A DNA stretch of 64,000 nt from Bacteroidota bacterium (lineage in GTDB: Bacteria > Bacteroidota > Bacteroidia > AKYH767-A > 2013-40CM-41-45). The notes under the pieces are model-generated. The model worked only from the letters and a program-made list of their open reading frames with translations, was not told the DNA's origin and searched no databases. Every line of letters begins with the position of its first letter. Within the stretch, counting starts at the first letter, position 1. Below, piece by piece: positions 42,360-51,722 of the stretch. The position numbers and the translations under genes are program-made. The stretch covers positions 134,740 to 198,739 of the forward strand of contig JADKIH010000023.1 in NCBI GenBank assembly GCA_016721305.1, written 5' to 3'.

Positions 42360-42935
42360 ATGGAACAAGAGTATCACAAAGGCAAAAACTTCGACAGAAA
42401 TTATTTTATCGAAAACCCGTTTAACGGTGGAGAGTTTGAAAGTTGCCGGTTCATTAATTGTGATTTGTCAAATGCCAATCTTTCAGGAGCCATTTTTACC
42501 AAGTGTGAATTTACAGGCTGTAATCTCAGTAATTCAAAGTTGAACAAAACATCAATTCAGGATATAAAATTTAAAGATTGCAAAATGCTCGGTTTGCATT
42601 TTGAGAGTTGCAGTCCGTTCGGTTTGTCGTTCAGTTTTGAAAACTGCTCGCTCAATCATTCAGTATTTTACAAAACCAAGATTCGTAATACGGCATTCAA
42701 GAACTCGCAATTGCAGGAAGTTGATTTTTCAGAATGTGATCTTACCGCTGCGACATTTGACGGTTGCGATTTGCTGAATGCGACCTTTGATCAAGCTAAT
42801 CTGGAGAAAGCAGATTTCAGAGGCGCAATTAATTATCGAATAGATCCGGAACGAAATAAAATAAAGAAGGCAAAGTTTTCGCTAAATAATATCCGCGGAC
42901 TGCTTGATAAGTATGAGATTGTGATTGAAGATTGA
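42360..42935 (+). CDS. Pentapeptide repeat protein (Qnr/McbG-like)
   Basis: A 191-residue protein with repeated A(D/N)LXX-type pentapeptides in a right-handed beta-helix: CDLSNANLSGAIFTKCEFTG, CDLLNATFDQANLEKADFRG. A non-repeat loop lies in the middle (CSPFGLSFSFENCS). The C-terminal YRIDPERNKIKKAKFSL resembles the Qnr and McbG ending. Members can protect DNA gyrase. Resistance in this case is only inference from fold and length. A clear Qnr-type call needs a search. Confidence 0.75.
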   Translation: MEQEYHKGKNFDRNYFIENPFNGGEFESCRFINCDLSNANLSGAIFTKCEFTGCNLSNSKLNKTSIQDIKFKDCKMLGLHFESCSPFGLSFSFENCSLNHSVFYKTKIRNTAFKNSQLQEVDFSECDLTAATFDGCDLLNATFDQANLEKADFRGAINYRIDPERNKIKKAKFSLNNIRGLLDKYEIVIED

Positions 42936-42973
42936 AGCAGAAATTAACCAAAAGAGTTCTAAAACTGAAATTT

Positions 42974-43591
42974 ATGAAAGCCAGAATCATTTCCATTTGT
43001 ATGTCGTTCGCTTTATTCTTATTAATTTCCTGTACGAGCAGCGACAAAGGCCCCATAGCCCCCAAGCCTGAGACACCTGAAGCTCTACAGGATAAGATCA
43101 AATTGACGGATTCTTATAGCCGGGGTTATTCAAATTATGTAAATGACTTGTACGACGAGCTCTTACAAAAACGTGCTGACTTGAAAAAGCTCGAGGAAGA
43201 TATTGTCGAATGCAGTAAGCAAACTAATGAAGCAGAAAAGGTGTTCAATGACTTTGATGGCAAGTCGAAGAAATATTATGCCGATGCAAAACAGGTTTTG
43301 TATCAAGTAAAGGATAGTCTTTTAAGGAAACGAATGGAAGCCATCGTTGAGCAAAGTCAAAAGGCATACGATCCGAAAGTGTCAAATCTCACTGCCTTAC
43401 TAAAACAATCGATTTCAAATGCGCACACCATTCAGGATTATCATCAGCTCGTGAAAGTAGCTTTAACTTTACCGATGATTGAGCAGTATCAAAATGCAAA
43501 TCTGCCGGACAAGAAGGATTTGGAAAATGCGAATGCTCAGCAAGGTAAGTTGATTGAGAGAATGGATAGTTTGACGTTTGACGTTAAGTAA
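42974..43591 (+). CDS. Coiled-coil lipoprotein
   Basis: From the ATG at 42974 the protein has 205 residues, with a lipobox LLISC (Cys20). A long helical, charged region (about 55-130) has heptad-like patterns (LLQKRADLKKLEEDIVECSK). Function unknown. The ATG was chosen over the in-frame TTG at 42932 because it opens the lipoprotein signal. Confidence 0.6.
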   Translation: MKARIISICMSFALFLLISCTSSDKGPIAPKPETPEALQDKIKLTDSYSRGYSNYVNDLYDELLQKRADLKKLEEDIVECSKQTNEAEKVFNDFDGKSKKYYADAKQVLYQVKDSLLRKRMEAIVEQSQKAYDPKVSNLTALLKQSISNAHTIQDYHQLVKVALTLPMIEQYQNANLPDKKDLENANAQQGKLIERMDSLTFDVK

Positions 43592-43691
43592 TTGCAGGTT
43601 CATCCTACCAATTAAGTGTATTTGCCACTGCAAGAGATCAGGAATACGAAATATGTCCTATTTTAGCAGTCAAGTGTGAAAGACTGATACT

Positions 43692-44069
43692 ATGTTTCTA
43701 AAAAAAACCATCCTCCCCGTCCTTCTGGCAACAATCTGGATAAGCATCAGCGAATTTGTCCGAAACGAATTTTTAGTAAAATCACTTTGGGTAAATCACT
43801 ATCAAAGTCTGGGATTAACTTTCCCTTCTGCGCCTTTAAACGGCGCAGTATGGGGATTGTGGTCATTGCTTTTCGCAATTTCTATATTTATAATTTCAAA
43901 GAAATTCTCTCTCATTGAAACAACACTGCTCTCCTGGCTTTACGGCTTTGTAATGATGTGGGTTGTGATCGGTAATATGAATGTATTGCCGGAAGGATTG
44001 CTCATTTACGCAATTCCGTTGAGCTTGCTGGAGGCTTTTGTTGCGTCCTGGATTGTGAAACGATTTTGA
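43692..44069 (+). CDS. Small integral membrane protein
   Basis: A 125-residue protein with four predicted membrane helices (about 5-22, 50-69, 75-97 and 102-122). It has a conserved-looking NGAVWGLWSLLF motif and a WVVIGNMNVLPEG loop. Homologs of this size occur in many Bacteroidota as uncharacterised proteins. It stands alone before the FrnE-type gene. Confidence 0.6.
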   Translation: MFLKKTILPVLLATIWISISEFVRNEFLVKSLWVNHYQSLGLTFPSAPLNGAVWGLWSLLFAISIFIISKKFSLIETTLLSWLYGFVMMWVVIGNMNVLPEGLLIYAIPLSLLEAFVASWIVKRF

Positions 44070-44117
44070 ATGTTGGTATTGATGCCGAACAAAGAGAGGT
44101 AAATTGACAAAACAACA

Positions 44118-44782
44118 ATGACCGGAAAAATGATAATCGAAGTTTGGAGCGACATTATGTGTCCCTTCTGCTACATAGGTAAACGTAATTACGAAGAAGC
44201 AATAAAACAATTTGCTCATGAAGATGATGTGGAAATTGTCTGGAAGAGTTTTCAGTTGGATCCGTCGATTGAGCAAGATCCCGATAATCCCACCAATGTG
44301 TATCAATATCTCGCCGAACGAAAACAAATGCGATACGAGCAATCGGTGAAGATGCACGAAGGCGTTGTCGAAATGGCTAAGGCGGCGGGACTTGAATATA
44401 ATTTCGACAAGGCCGTTGTTGCCAATTCGTTTGATGCGCACAGAGTAATTCAAATGGCCAAAACAAAAGGTCTGGGTGATGCTGCGGAAGAGAGATTCTT
44501 TTATGCATATTTCACCGAGGGAAAAGATTACGGCAAAGAATCTACTTTGATTGAGCTTGGGAAGGAAATCGGCCTGACCGAAACCGATGTAAAGAAGCGC
44601 TGACCGACGATGTATTTGCTTATGCCGTAGATCAGGATATTCGCGAAGCGCAGACGTTAGGAGTAAATGGAGTTCCGTTTTTCGTTTTTAACCGACGTTA
44701 TGCAGTTTCCGGAGCTCAACCGCCACAGGCATTTTTGCAGACTTTACAAGCTTCGTACGACGATTGGAAGCAAAATAAATAA
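44118..44782 (+). CDS. FrnE-type DsbA family protein, frameshifted
   Basis: The N-terminal motif is WSDIMCPFCYIGKRN (Cys15, Cys18), as in FrnE and DsbA-like polyketide oxidoreductases. The open frame stops at 44603. One extra A in the run at 44591-44593 restores VKEALTDDVFAYAVDQDIRE, then GVNGVPFFVFNRRYAVSGAQ with the cis-Pro, and a stop at 44780-44782, about 221 residues, the family's usual length. I therefore infer a sequence error. It is cytoplasmic in type, lacking a signal peptide. Confidence 0.8.
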
Positions 44783-44855
44783 TTCCGACTCGATGATTCG
44801 ATTCCATTTATTATAGAATTACTTATATTAGCCAGACATATTTCTATATTAAGTT

Positions 44856-45607
44856 ATGACTAAACACGTACTTTTTGTGCTTGGGGCGCTGCTTTGTGCT
44901 AACCTTAATCTTCGCGCTCAGGAAATCGAATCACTCCAGGCCGATCGCCCGGATCAGACTGAGACACCATACACGGTTCCTCGCAATCATTTCCAGATGG
45001 AATTGGGATTTTCATATGAACATACCAACGATGTGGTGGAAACATACACGCTTCCAACTGCACTTATGAAGTACGGCCTCAATGATCATTTTGAGGTAGG
45101 CATCATCACAGAAACTCGGGCATCAAAACAGAAAACACGAAATATGGTTTGATTCCTGTAAGCTTACGATTCAAAGAAAGAATTTGTGACGAGAATGGTT
45201 TGTTGCCAATGACGTCTTTCATCGGATATCTCGCTTTGCCTAAGGCGGCTAATAAGGAATTTCAAGCCATACTTTGCTCCATCGTTTCGCTTTACCATGC
45301 AGCATTCGCTCAGTGAAAACGTAATGCTTGCTTACAACTTGGGAGCTGAGTGGGATGGAGAATCAGCCGAGCCGGTTTTTATTTACACTTTAACAAGCGG
45401 AATGTCGGTAACGGAAAATTCGGAGCATACATTGAACTATACGGCTACGCACCTCAGAACTCTTCGGCGGATCATCGTTGCAGCGCCGGAGTGAGCTATC
45501 TTCTTAAGCCAAATGTTATGTTCGATTTGTCGGGAGGATATGCCTTCTCCGAAAAGGCGCCCGATTATTATATGGGGGTTGGATTTTCTTTCAGGCTGAA
45601 AGATTGA
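44856..45607 (+). pseudogene. Outer-membrane transporter-like protein with several frameshifts
   Basis: The sequence encodes MTKHVLFVLGALLCANLNLR, AQ, a signal peptide, then QADRPDQTETPYTVPRNHFQ, the start of a family of outer-membrane proteins related to the phenol-degradation MetA-like (Phenol_MetA_deg) porins. At least four indels follow. Pieces in different frames read ENTKYGLIPVSLRFKERICD, ALPKAANKEFQ, YFAPSFRFTMQHSLSENVM, GAYIELYGYAPQ and GGYAFSEKAPDYYMGVGFSF, RLKD. Restored length would be about 250 residues. Whether the gene is dead or poorly sequenced cannot be decided here. Confidence 0.7.
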
Positions 45608-45813
45608 CTAGAACATTTCTCGGTCATCAATGTTGAAACCTTCTGCACATTTGTGATTTGAGGTCAAAAAGTACTTTAAGACGTATTGGAGGATAGGATT
45701 TTCTCCGGACAAGACTGATTTGAATTTCGTTGTTTCGGATATTAGATATATTTTGTGCCTCAATCGGATGGAATCACCGGAATTAAGATTACCGGGATCA
45801 ATGGCAAATATTT

Positions 45814-47237
45814 ATGGTATTTAGTAGTGTATTTTTCTGATTTACTTTCTGCCGGCTTTTCTTGCCATCTATTTTATCACGCCTGCAAAATTCAAGAATG
45901 CGATCCTGCTGATTTCAAGTATTGCATTTTATATGTGGGGTGCCCCGAAATTCATATTTGCGATTTTAGCGACGACGACAGTTGATTTTTATTTTGTGGC
46001 CTTGCTCGACCGTTCCAAAACCGAAAGCAGAAGGAAGTTGTTTCTGGTGCTCTCGCTCATGTTGAATGTGGAAATGCTATTCTATTTCAAGTATTGCAAT
46101 TTCTTTATTGAAAACTTTAATCACATTCTGAATGTCGCCGGTATCAAGGAAGTGCACTGGACAAAAATATTCTTACCTATCGGGATCTCATTTTACACTT
46201 TCGAAAGTTTGACATACGTAATTGATGTCTACAGAAAAGTACATAAGCCATTGCGCAATTTTTTCCAGTACCAGCTTTACATTATTTTATTTCCGAAGTT
46301 AATTGCCGGACCGATTATTCGTTATCATGAAATATCGGATCAGATTCCCGACCGAAGTGCAAGAGATACGATTGACAATAAACTGACAGGATTTTATCGT
46401 TTCATTCTTGGTTTGTCGAAGAAAGTGATTATTGCCAACACCATGGCAGCATTGGCCGATAAAGTATTTACCTCCGATTTGTATCATCTGAATACACCGA
46501 TGGCCTGGATGGGAATGCTGGCATATGCTTTTCAAATCTATTTTGATTTTAGCGGCTATAGTGATATGGCTATTGGTATTGGAAAAATGCTTGGCTTTAA
46601 ATTTCCGGAGAACTTCGATAATCCATACACTTCGGGAAGTATTACCGAGTTTTGGCGTCGTTGGCATATGACTCTGGGGTCGTGGATGAAAAATTATTTG
46701 TACATCCCATTAGGAGGTAATAAGGTATCAGCGCGACGATTGTATATCAACCTCTGGGTTGTTTTTGTTATTTCCGGATTTTGGCATGGCGCGTCGTGGA
46801 CATTTATTTTTTGGGGTGTTTATCACGGTGTATTATTGGTGTTGGAAAGGCTCTTTTTGCTTCGATTGTATCGAAAGTTGCCAAAGTTCATTCCGGTTAT
46901 TGTAACATTTCTTTTGGTGTGTATAGGATGGGTGTTCTTTAGAGCCGACCATTTTAAAGATGCGTATCATATTCTGCGATCATTGACAAGTTTCAATTTC
47001 GAAATCAATTACATCTTCATTAATAACTTCACAGTATTTGTAATGGTTCTCGCGGCCATTCTTTCTTTTTTCACTCTTACGAAAATCGGGAAAGGAATTC
47101 AAGATCGCATTTATTACTTTAACGAAAAGGGATTGCATTATTTGCCGGCAACAATCGGCAGCATTTGCTTATTTTATTTTTGCCTCGCTGCAATAAGCGC
47201 AGGTACGTTTAATCCATTTATCTATTTCCGATTTTAG
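45814..47237 (+). CDS. MBOAT family membrane O-acyltransferase (AlgI-like), module 2; frameshifted start
   Basis: A paralog of the gene at 15059. From the ATG at 45814 the frame reads MVFSSVFF and breaks at the T run 45832-45836. One extra T restores LIYFLPAFLAIYFITPAKFK and joins the main open frame (45933-47237), giving about 474 residues. Motifs KLIAGPIIRYHEISDQIPDR, FWRRWHMTLGSWMKNYLYIP and GFWHGASWTFIFWG with both His are intact. It is followed 2 nt later by its SGNH partner. The loss is probably a sequence error. Confidence 0.85.
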
Positions 47238-47239
47238 CC

Positions 47240-48646
47240 ATGGTCAAGCGAATATATCTCATACTGATTTTTGCAGCCATGGCTATTCCAACGGTTCAGC
47301 AGGTATTTCAGCTCTATAAAGAAGAGCCGCTGACAGGAATTACATCAACAGCAGAGAAAGTACCGTTTACAAAGGAGAATTACTGGAATTTAAAATGGCA
47401 GGAAGGGTTGAACGCATATGTAAACGATCATTTTGGCTTTCGCCCCGATTTTGTCAGAGCATACAATCAGGTATTATTTTCTGTCTTTAATGTAAGTAAT
47501 GCGCCCGGAGTAGTTGTTGGTAAGGACGAGCAATTGTTTATTGAAAGTTATATTGATGATTATATCGGACGAAACTACATCGGACATGATAAGATTGAAG
47601 AAACAGTTGATAATTTACGCCGCTTACAAGATTCTCTGAAAACGATCGGAACCGATTTGATTGTCGTTTTTGCTCCGGGAAAAGCATCATTCTATCCGGA
47701 GTTTATTCCAGATCAATACTTGAGTAAAAAGAAAGAGGTGACAAACTACTCTGATTACAGAAAGTCGTTTACCGAAAAAGGTGTAAATTTTATAGACCTG
47801 AATCAATTCTTCAAAGAAAAGAAGAGTGATTTTAAATACAATGTTTATTCGAAATACGGAACACATTGGAATCATTATGGAATGATGGTAGCGCTCGACA
47901 CAATTGTCAGTTATATAGAACATAAGCGCGAGATAAATCTACCTCACATAAATTACGATCAGGTAAAAATGAGTTCAGACCTGAAAGGAAATGATTTTGA
48001 TATTGGTGTATTAGTCAATACTACGTTTGGAATAACGAAGGACAATAATCCGTATCCGGTAATTAATATTGATAAGGGTGAGCAATACAGTAAGCCCGAT
48101 GTTTTAATTGTAGGCGACAGTTACTGGTGGTGCCTCGTGGGAGATAATATTCCGGGGAAAATATTCAAAACTGACGAGTATTGGTTTTACAATAAGGATC
48201 AGTATATCGATAATGGCAAGCGAAATGAAGTTAGCAAGTTGGATCTTTTTGAAACAACTTCGAACAGAGATGTAATTGTATTGATTGCTACAGAAGCGAC
48301 ATTTTACATGTTCCCTTACGGCTTCACCGATAATGTAATGAAAGTATATTGCGAGAGCCACGATGGAGCGATTCAGAAGGAATTAGATCGCCTCAAAGCG
48401 GACCCTGCGAGCGTTGAGCGAATTGTCGCTTCGGCGAAGGAGAATAATCGAACCACTGAACAAGAGTTCAAGCGCGAAGCATATAAAGCGTTTTATGGCA
48501 AGGATAACGGACTCACTCAAATGATGGATAACATCAGAAAAGATTCTGTATGGATGTCGCATATTAGTGAGAAGGCTAAGGCAAATAATATTAGTGTAGA
48601 AGAACAATTGCGACTCGATGCAATTTGGACACTTGAACACAAGTAG
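47240..48646 (+). CDS. AlgX/AlgJ-like SGNH O-acetyltransferase partner, module 2
   Basis: A 468-residue protein with an N-terminal membrane anchor and an extracytoplasmic SGNH-like domain. Motifs: HFGFRPDFVRAYNQVLFSVF, VVFAPGKASFYPEFIPDQY, YGTHWNHYGM and GDSYWW. These correspond to the DHW-type and GDS-type blocks of AlgX. It is longer than module 1 by about 33 residues, with a helical C-terminal extension (EQEFKREAYKAFYGKDNGLT). Located 2 nt after the MBOAT gene. Confidence 0.8.
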   Translation: MVKRIYLILIFAAMAIPTVQQVFQLYKEEPLTGITSTAEKVPFTKENYWNLKWQEGLNAYVNDHFGFRPDFVRAYNQVLFSVFNVSNAPGVVVGKDEQLFIESYIDDYIGRNYIGHDKIEETVDNLRRLQDSLKTIGTDLIVVFAPGKASFYPEFIPDQYLSKKKEVTNYSDYRKSFTEKGVNFIDLNQFFKEKKSDFKYNVYSKYGTHWNHYGMMVALDTIVSYIEHKREINLPHINYDQVKMSSDLKGNDFDIGVLVNTTFGITKDNNPYPVINIDKGEQYSKPDVLIVGDSYWWCLVGDNIPGKIFKTDEYWFYNKDQYIDNGKRNEVSKLDLFETTSNRDVIVLIATEATFYMFPYGFTDNVMKVYCESHDGAIQKELDRLKADPASVERIVASAKENNRTTEQEFKREAYKAFYGKDNGLTQMMDNIRKDSVWMSHISEKAKANNISVEEQLRLDAIWTLEHK

Positions 48647-48703
48647 CAGGATTTTCAGAATTATTATATTTGTGAATTAAAGAGTTAAATTCTTGCAATA
48701 AAA

Positions 48704-49174
48704 ATGAGCGATATCGTCTACTACAAAGCCGGTGTTACTGATGCCGAAATACTGGCTCAATACAGAATTCTTTTCATTTTAGAGTTTCTTGGTACTCAGC
48801 CTCAGAGCGAAGTTGATAATCTGCATAAGGAGTTCAAGAAGTATTTTGAAGAAACCATAGTCGAAGGGTCATGCATAGCCTATATTGCAAAGGCCGGCGA
48901 TCAAATAGCAGGGCATGGAGTACTCGTTTATCGTCGGCAGCCCGGAAATTTCAAAAATCCTAGTGGGAAAGTCGGCTATATTATGAATATGTACACCATT
49001 CCTTCGTTTCGTAGAAAGGGTATTTGTACAACAATTTTGAAAGCTTTAATGGATGAAGCAAGAACGAATGGCATTACTGCATTTGAATTACACGCCACAC
49101 AAGATGGAGAACCTGTATATATCAAAAACAATTTTTACAAGCACTCGGAGCCGACGTATAGGAAGTATGAATAA
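48704..49174 (+). CDS. GNAT acetyltransferase
   Basis: A 156-residue paralog of the gene at 24183, sharing the order MNMYTIPSFRRKGICTTILK and FELHATQDGEPVYIKNNFYK. The acetyl-CoA loop is present. Substrate unknown. Its stop overlaps the start of the next gene (ATG at 49167) by 8 nt, so the two are translationally coupled. Confidence 0.85.
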   Translation: MSDIVYYKAGVTDAEILAQYRILFILEFLGTQPQSEVDNLHKEFKKYFEETIVEGSCIAYIAKAGDQIAGHGVLVYRRQPGNFKNPSGKVGYIMNMYTIPSFRRKGICTTILKALMDEARTNGITAFELHATQDGEPVYIKNNFYKHSEPTYRKYE

Positions 49175-49880
49175 TTTGCTATTTGCGATCATTGTGATTG
49201 GACAACTTTTCTTTTCTCAGAAACTTTTCGCAAAAAATCAAAAAGCGAAAGGACATATCGATCTTGGAGTTAGTGTGGAGCCCGGTTTTCTTTTTCGCGA
49301 CTTGATGTTTAAGAATCAGGCTATAAGTTTGAGTTACTCAGCCGGCCTTCTTGTACGGTTTAGAAATTTAAAGGCATTCGGATTTACAACAGGATTACGG
49401 TTTTCAAATATTAGAGACCTGTCTACAAAGACTCCATATGATTATTGGCAACGAGATTTGTCTAGTCCAAAATCCCTTTCCCCGCTTGATTCATTAATTA
49501 TCTTCACACAGAGGGATGATAAATATCGACTTTTGGACGTGCCACTCGTTTTAAACTGGAATGTGAAAGAAGATCGGAATAGCATTTCGATAAATTTGGG
49601 GTTAAACTGCTCTTACTTTGTGAGTGAGGATATAAGTTTTAGGGCATTTCGATCTACCGGTTTAACTACAATTGAATCGAGAAATATTACTTCCTCGAAA
49701 TATGGGATCCTTCAATTTGCGCCATTTGCTTCTATCGGGTTTGAACACCGATGTTCGGATGAAATTCGGTTCCGAATAGAGCCCGCATTGCGTTATCAGT
49801 TCCTTGAGCATAAATTTGGTGCGTGGGATCATTTTTGGCAATTTGGAGTTAATCTGTCATTGTTTATGGCAATCAATTAG
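49167..49880 (+). CDS. PorT-family outer-membrane beta-barrel protein
   Basis: From the ATG at 49167 the protein has 237 residues. The signal (MNNLLFAIIVIGQLFFSQKL, FA) precedes a beta-barrel with amphipathic strands (FGFTTGLRFSNIRDLS, LLDVPLVLNWNVKEDRNSIS, RFRIEPALRYQFLEHKFG). The pattern fits the porin-like PorT/outer-membrane OmpW-size barrels of Bacteroidota. Upstream in-frame codons (from 49053) belong to the GNAT gene in another frame. Confidence 0.65.
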   Translation: MNNLLFAIIVIGQLFFSQKLFAKNQKAKGHIDLGVSVEPGFLFRDLMFKNQAISLSYSAGLLVRFRNLKAFGFTTGLRFSNIRDLSTKTPYDYWQRDLSSPKSLSPLDSLIIFTQRDDKYRLLDVPLVLNWNVKEDRNSISINLGLNCSYFVSEDISFRAFRSTGLTTIESRNITSSKYGILQFAPFASIGFEHRCSDEIRFRIEPALRYQFLEHKFGAWDHFWQFGVNLSLFMAIN

Positions 49881-49988
49881 TTTTTCTTGTTTTATGTCAT
49901 ATGAATAAAGTCAGAGCCCAAAGGGTTCGTGTTTTATTTGAATGATGTTGGGAAATATTTAACTAACTTTATTCCAAACTACCATCCA

Positions 49989-50444
49989 ATGATCATCCGA
50001 AATTATACTCCCGACGATTTTTCTGCCGTGATTAATCTACTTCGTCTAAATACACCGAAATACTTTGCGCCAAGTGAGGAGAAGCAGTTTACCCGTTATC
50101 TTAATTTCGAACTTGATCATTACTACGTAGCAGAAGAGGATGGGAAAGTTATTGCCTGTGGTGGGCTGAATCGTTCCGAAGAGCCAAGTGTAATAAAAAT
50201 TTCGTGGGACATTGTTCATCCCGATAAACATGGCAAACGAATCGGCAGCGAGCTCACCAAGTTTCGTTTGAATAAAGCAAGAGAAATTAATGGAATCAAA
50301 ACTGTTTGCGTTCGGACGTCGCAACATACAAACGGTTTCTATGAGAAGATGGGATTTGAAACAAAAGATATCGTGAAAGACTATTGGTCAAAGGGATTTG
50401 ATCTTTATCTGATGGAAATGCCTTTGATGAAAACCGAAAATTGA
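49989..50444 (+). CDS. GNAT acetyltransferase
   Basis: The ATG at 49989 opens a protein of 151 residues. The acetyl-CoA loop is HPDKHGKRIGSELTKFRLNK, and the YEKMGFETKDIVKDYWSKGF end is typical. The upstream in-frame region (from 49929) lacks similarity to GNATs and is leader sequence. Substrate unknown. Confidence 0.8.
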   Translation: MIIRNYTPDDFSAVINLLRLNTPKYFAPSEEKQFTRYLNFELDHYYVAEEDGKVIACGGLNRSEEPSVIKISWDIVHPDKHGKRIGSELTKFRLNKAREINGIKTVCVRTSQHTNGFYEKMGFETKDIVKDYWSKGFDLYLMEMPLMKTEN

Positions 50445-50463
50445 TATTATACCTATTCATTCA

Positions 50464-51213
50464 ATGAAGACTAATATTTTCTACGGACTTTGTCTGCTTT
50501 TTGTGATCAGTTGTTCCTCCGGAAAGAAAGGTGATTCGTCGGCCGATACGAAGAGTGAAAAAGTTGCCGTTCCTTATGCGGGGTTTTGGCTCAGCGAAGA
50601 GTATTTTAATCGTATTGGTAAGAGTAAATCACCAGAGGCGTCGCAGGATGAAAGTCGTTTCTTGATCATTCCGGACAGCACTTCGAAGCCGGCTATGATG
50701 ATTTACAACTTCCATGAAGGCGGGTCGGAACTTACTATTATAAAGAATGGGGCAGCTTTCGAATTAAGGGAAATTAATGGTGATAGCATTGTTGCCTTAG
50801 GCGACACACTCGAGCCTGTTTCATCAGACCGATTGAAAGTTCAGGGAGTTGTTTTCGTGAAGATTAATCCGGATACTGTCGATGGAGAACACCGAATACT
50901 GGAAGAGTTGCTGTTTAAGGGAAATTATATAAATGAAAAAGGCAAGCAGATTGAGTTCAGAAAAGACGGAAGTGTGCTTGGATTAGACAGCATTCGATAT
51001 TATAACCCTCTGACCGATTATTATGATCAAGGCCTGCAAATTGATCAGGTCGATCTCAGCGTTACAAAAGGGAGGTCGAACCGATATGCCTTTAAATTCA
51101 AAGGCGACACATTGGAATTATATGAAGTAAAATGCCTGACGATTGATCCAACTTCCAAGATGTGCGCAGAAGTTGATTTTGGAAAATTACTTGAGCGAAT
51201 GTGGCGCAGATAA
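50464..51213 (+). CDS. Lipoprotein, unknown function
   Basis: A 249-residue protein with the lipobox VISC (Cys17). The mature region has a repeated beta-strand character (VPYAGFWLSEEYFNRIGKSK, LLFKGNYINEKGKQIEFRKD) similar to lipocalin-like or copper-resistance-type lipoproteins. No confident family. It lies 19 nt after the GNAT gene. Confidence 0.6.
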   Translation: MKTNIFYGLCLLFVISCSSGKKGDSSADTKSEKVAVPYAGFWLSEEYFNRIGKSKSPEASQDESRFLIIPDSTSKPAMMIYNFHEGGSELTIIKNGAAFELREINGDSIVALGDTLEPVSSDRLKVQGVVFVKINPDTVDGEHRILEELLFKGNYINEKGKQIEFRKDGSVLGLDSIRYYNPLTDYYDQGLQIDQVDLSVTKGRSNRYAFKFKGDTLELYEVKCLTIDPTSKMCAEVDFGKLLERMWRR

Positions 51214-51218
51214 TTCGA

Positions 51219-51548
51219 CTACTCGAATACGAGATAGAGTCCGTAGCAGATTACGAGCACAGAAGCTGAAGTAAATCCGTAGAGAATAAAAAAGTAAAGC
51301 TCGGGAAACGGATTCGTCATGCTCAGCACGCAACTGATGAAGCCCATAACAGCACCGACGACAAGGAAGATGAATCCTTTGTACTGCTGCTTGGCATACT
51401 TTGCCTTCTTAAACTCTTTGATGTGAGCTTCGATAGACTCCGCATCGAGGCCCAGCGAGTGAAGTTCTTCCTGAACTCTTGAAACTTCATGCTTATTGGC
51501 AACCCACTGTTGAATTTGTTCGGCATTAACCGTGATGGCGTTTGACAT
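51219..51548 (-). CDS. Small membrane protein, unknown function
   Basis: A 109-residue - strand protein. Residues 1-55 are helical and charged (EQIQQWVANKHEVSRVQEEL). Two membrane helices follow at about 58-78 and 86-106. It is convergent with the preceding lipoprotein gene (5 nt between the stops). The family is not recognised. Confidence 0.5.
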   Translation of the reverse strand: MSNAITVNAEQIQQWVANKHEVSRVQEELHSLGLDAESIEAHIKEFKKAKYAKQQYKGFIFLVVGAVMGFISCVLSMTNPFPELYFFILYGFTSASVLVICYGLYLVFE

Positions 51549-51722
51549 GCGATTATATCTTGAGGGTGAGGAAAGCTTAAAGGAAGAGTATATACTAAAG
51601 TATGTATTATCTTTGAAAGATGCAATACCCCTTGTTGAAAACGAGGAAAAATATTCACATTTCCGCTATGATCAAGGAATGAAAAACCCCTAATTTTATC
51701 GCAATAAACCTAAGCTCACACT

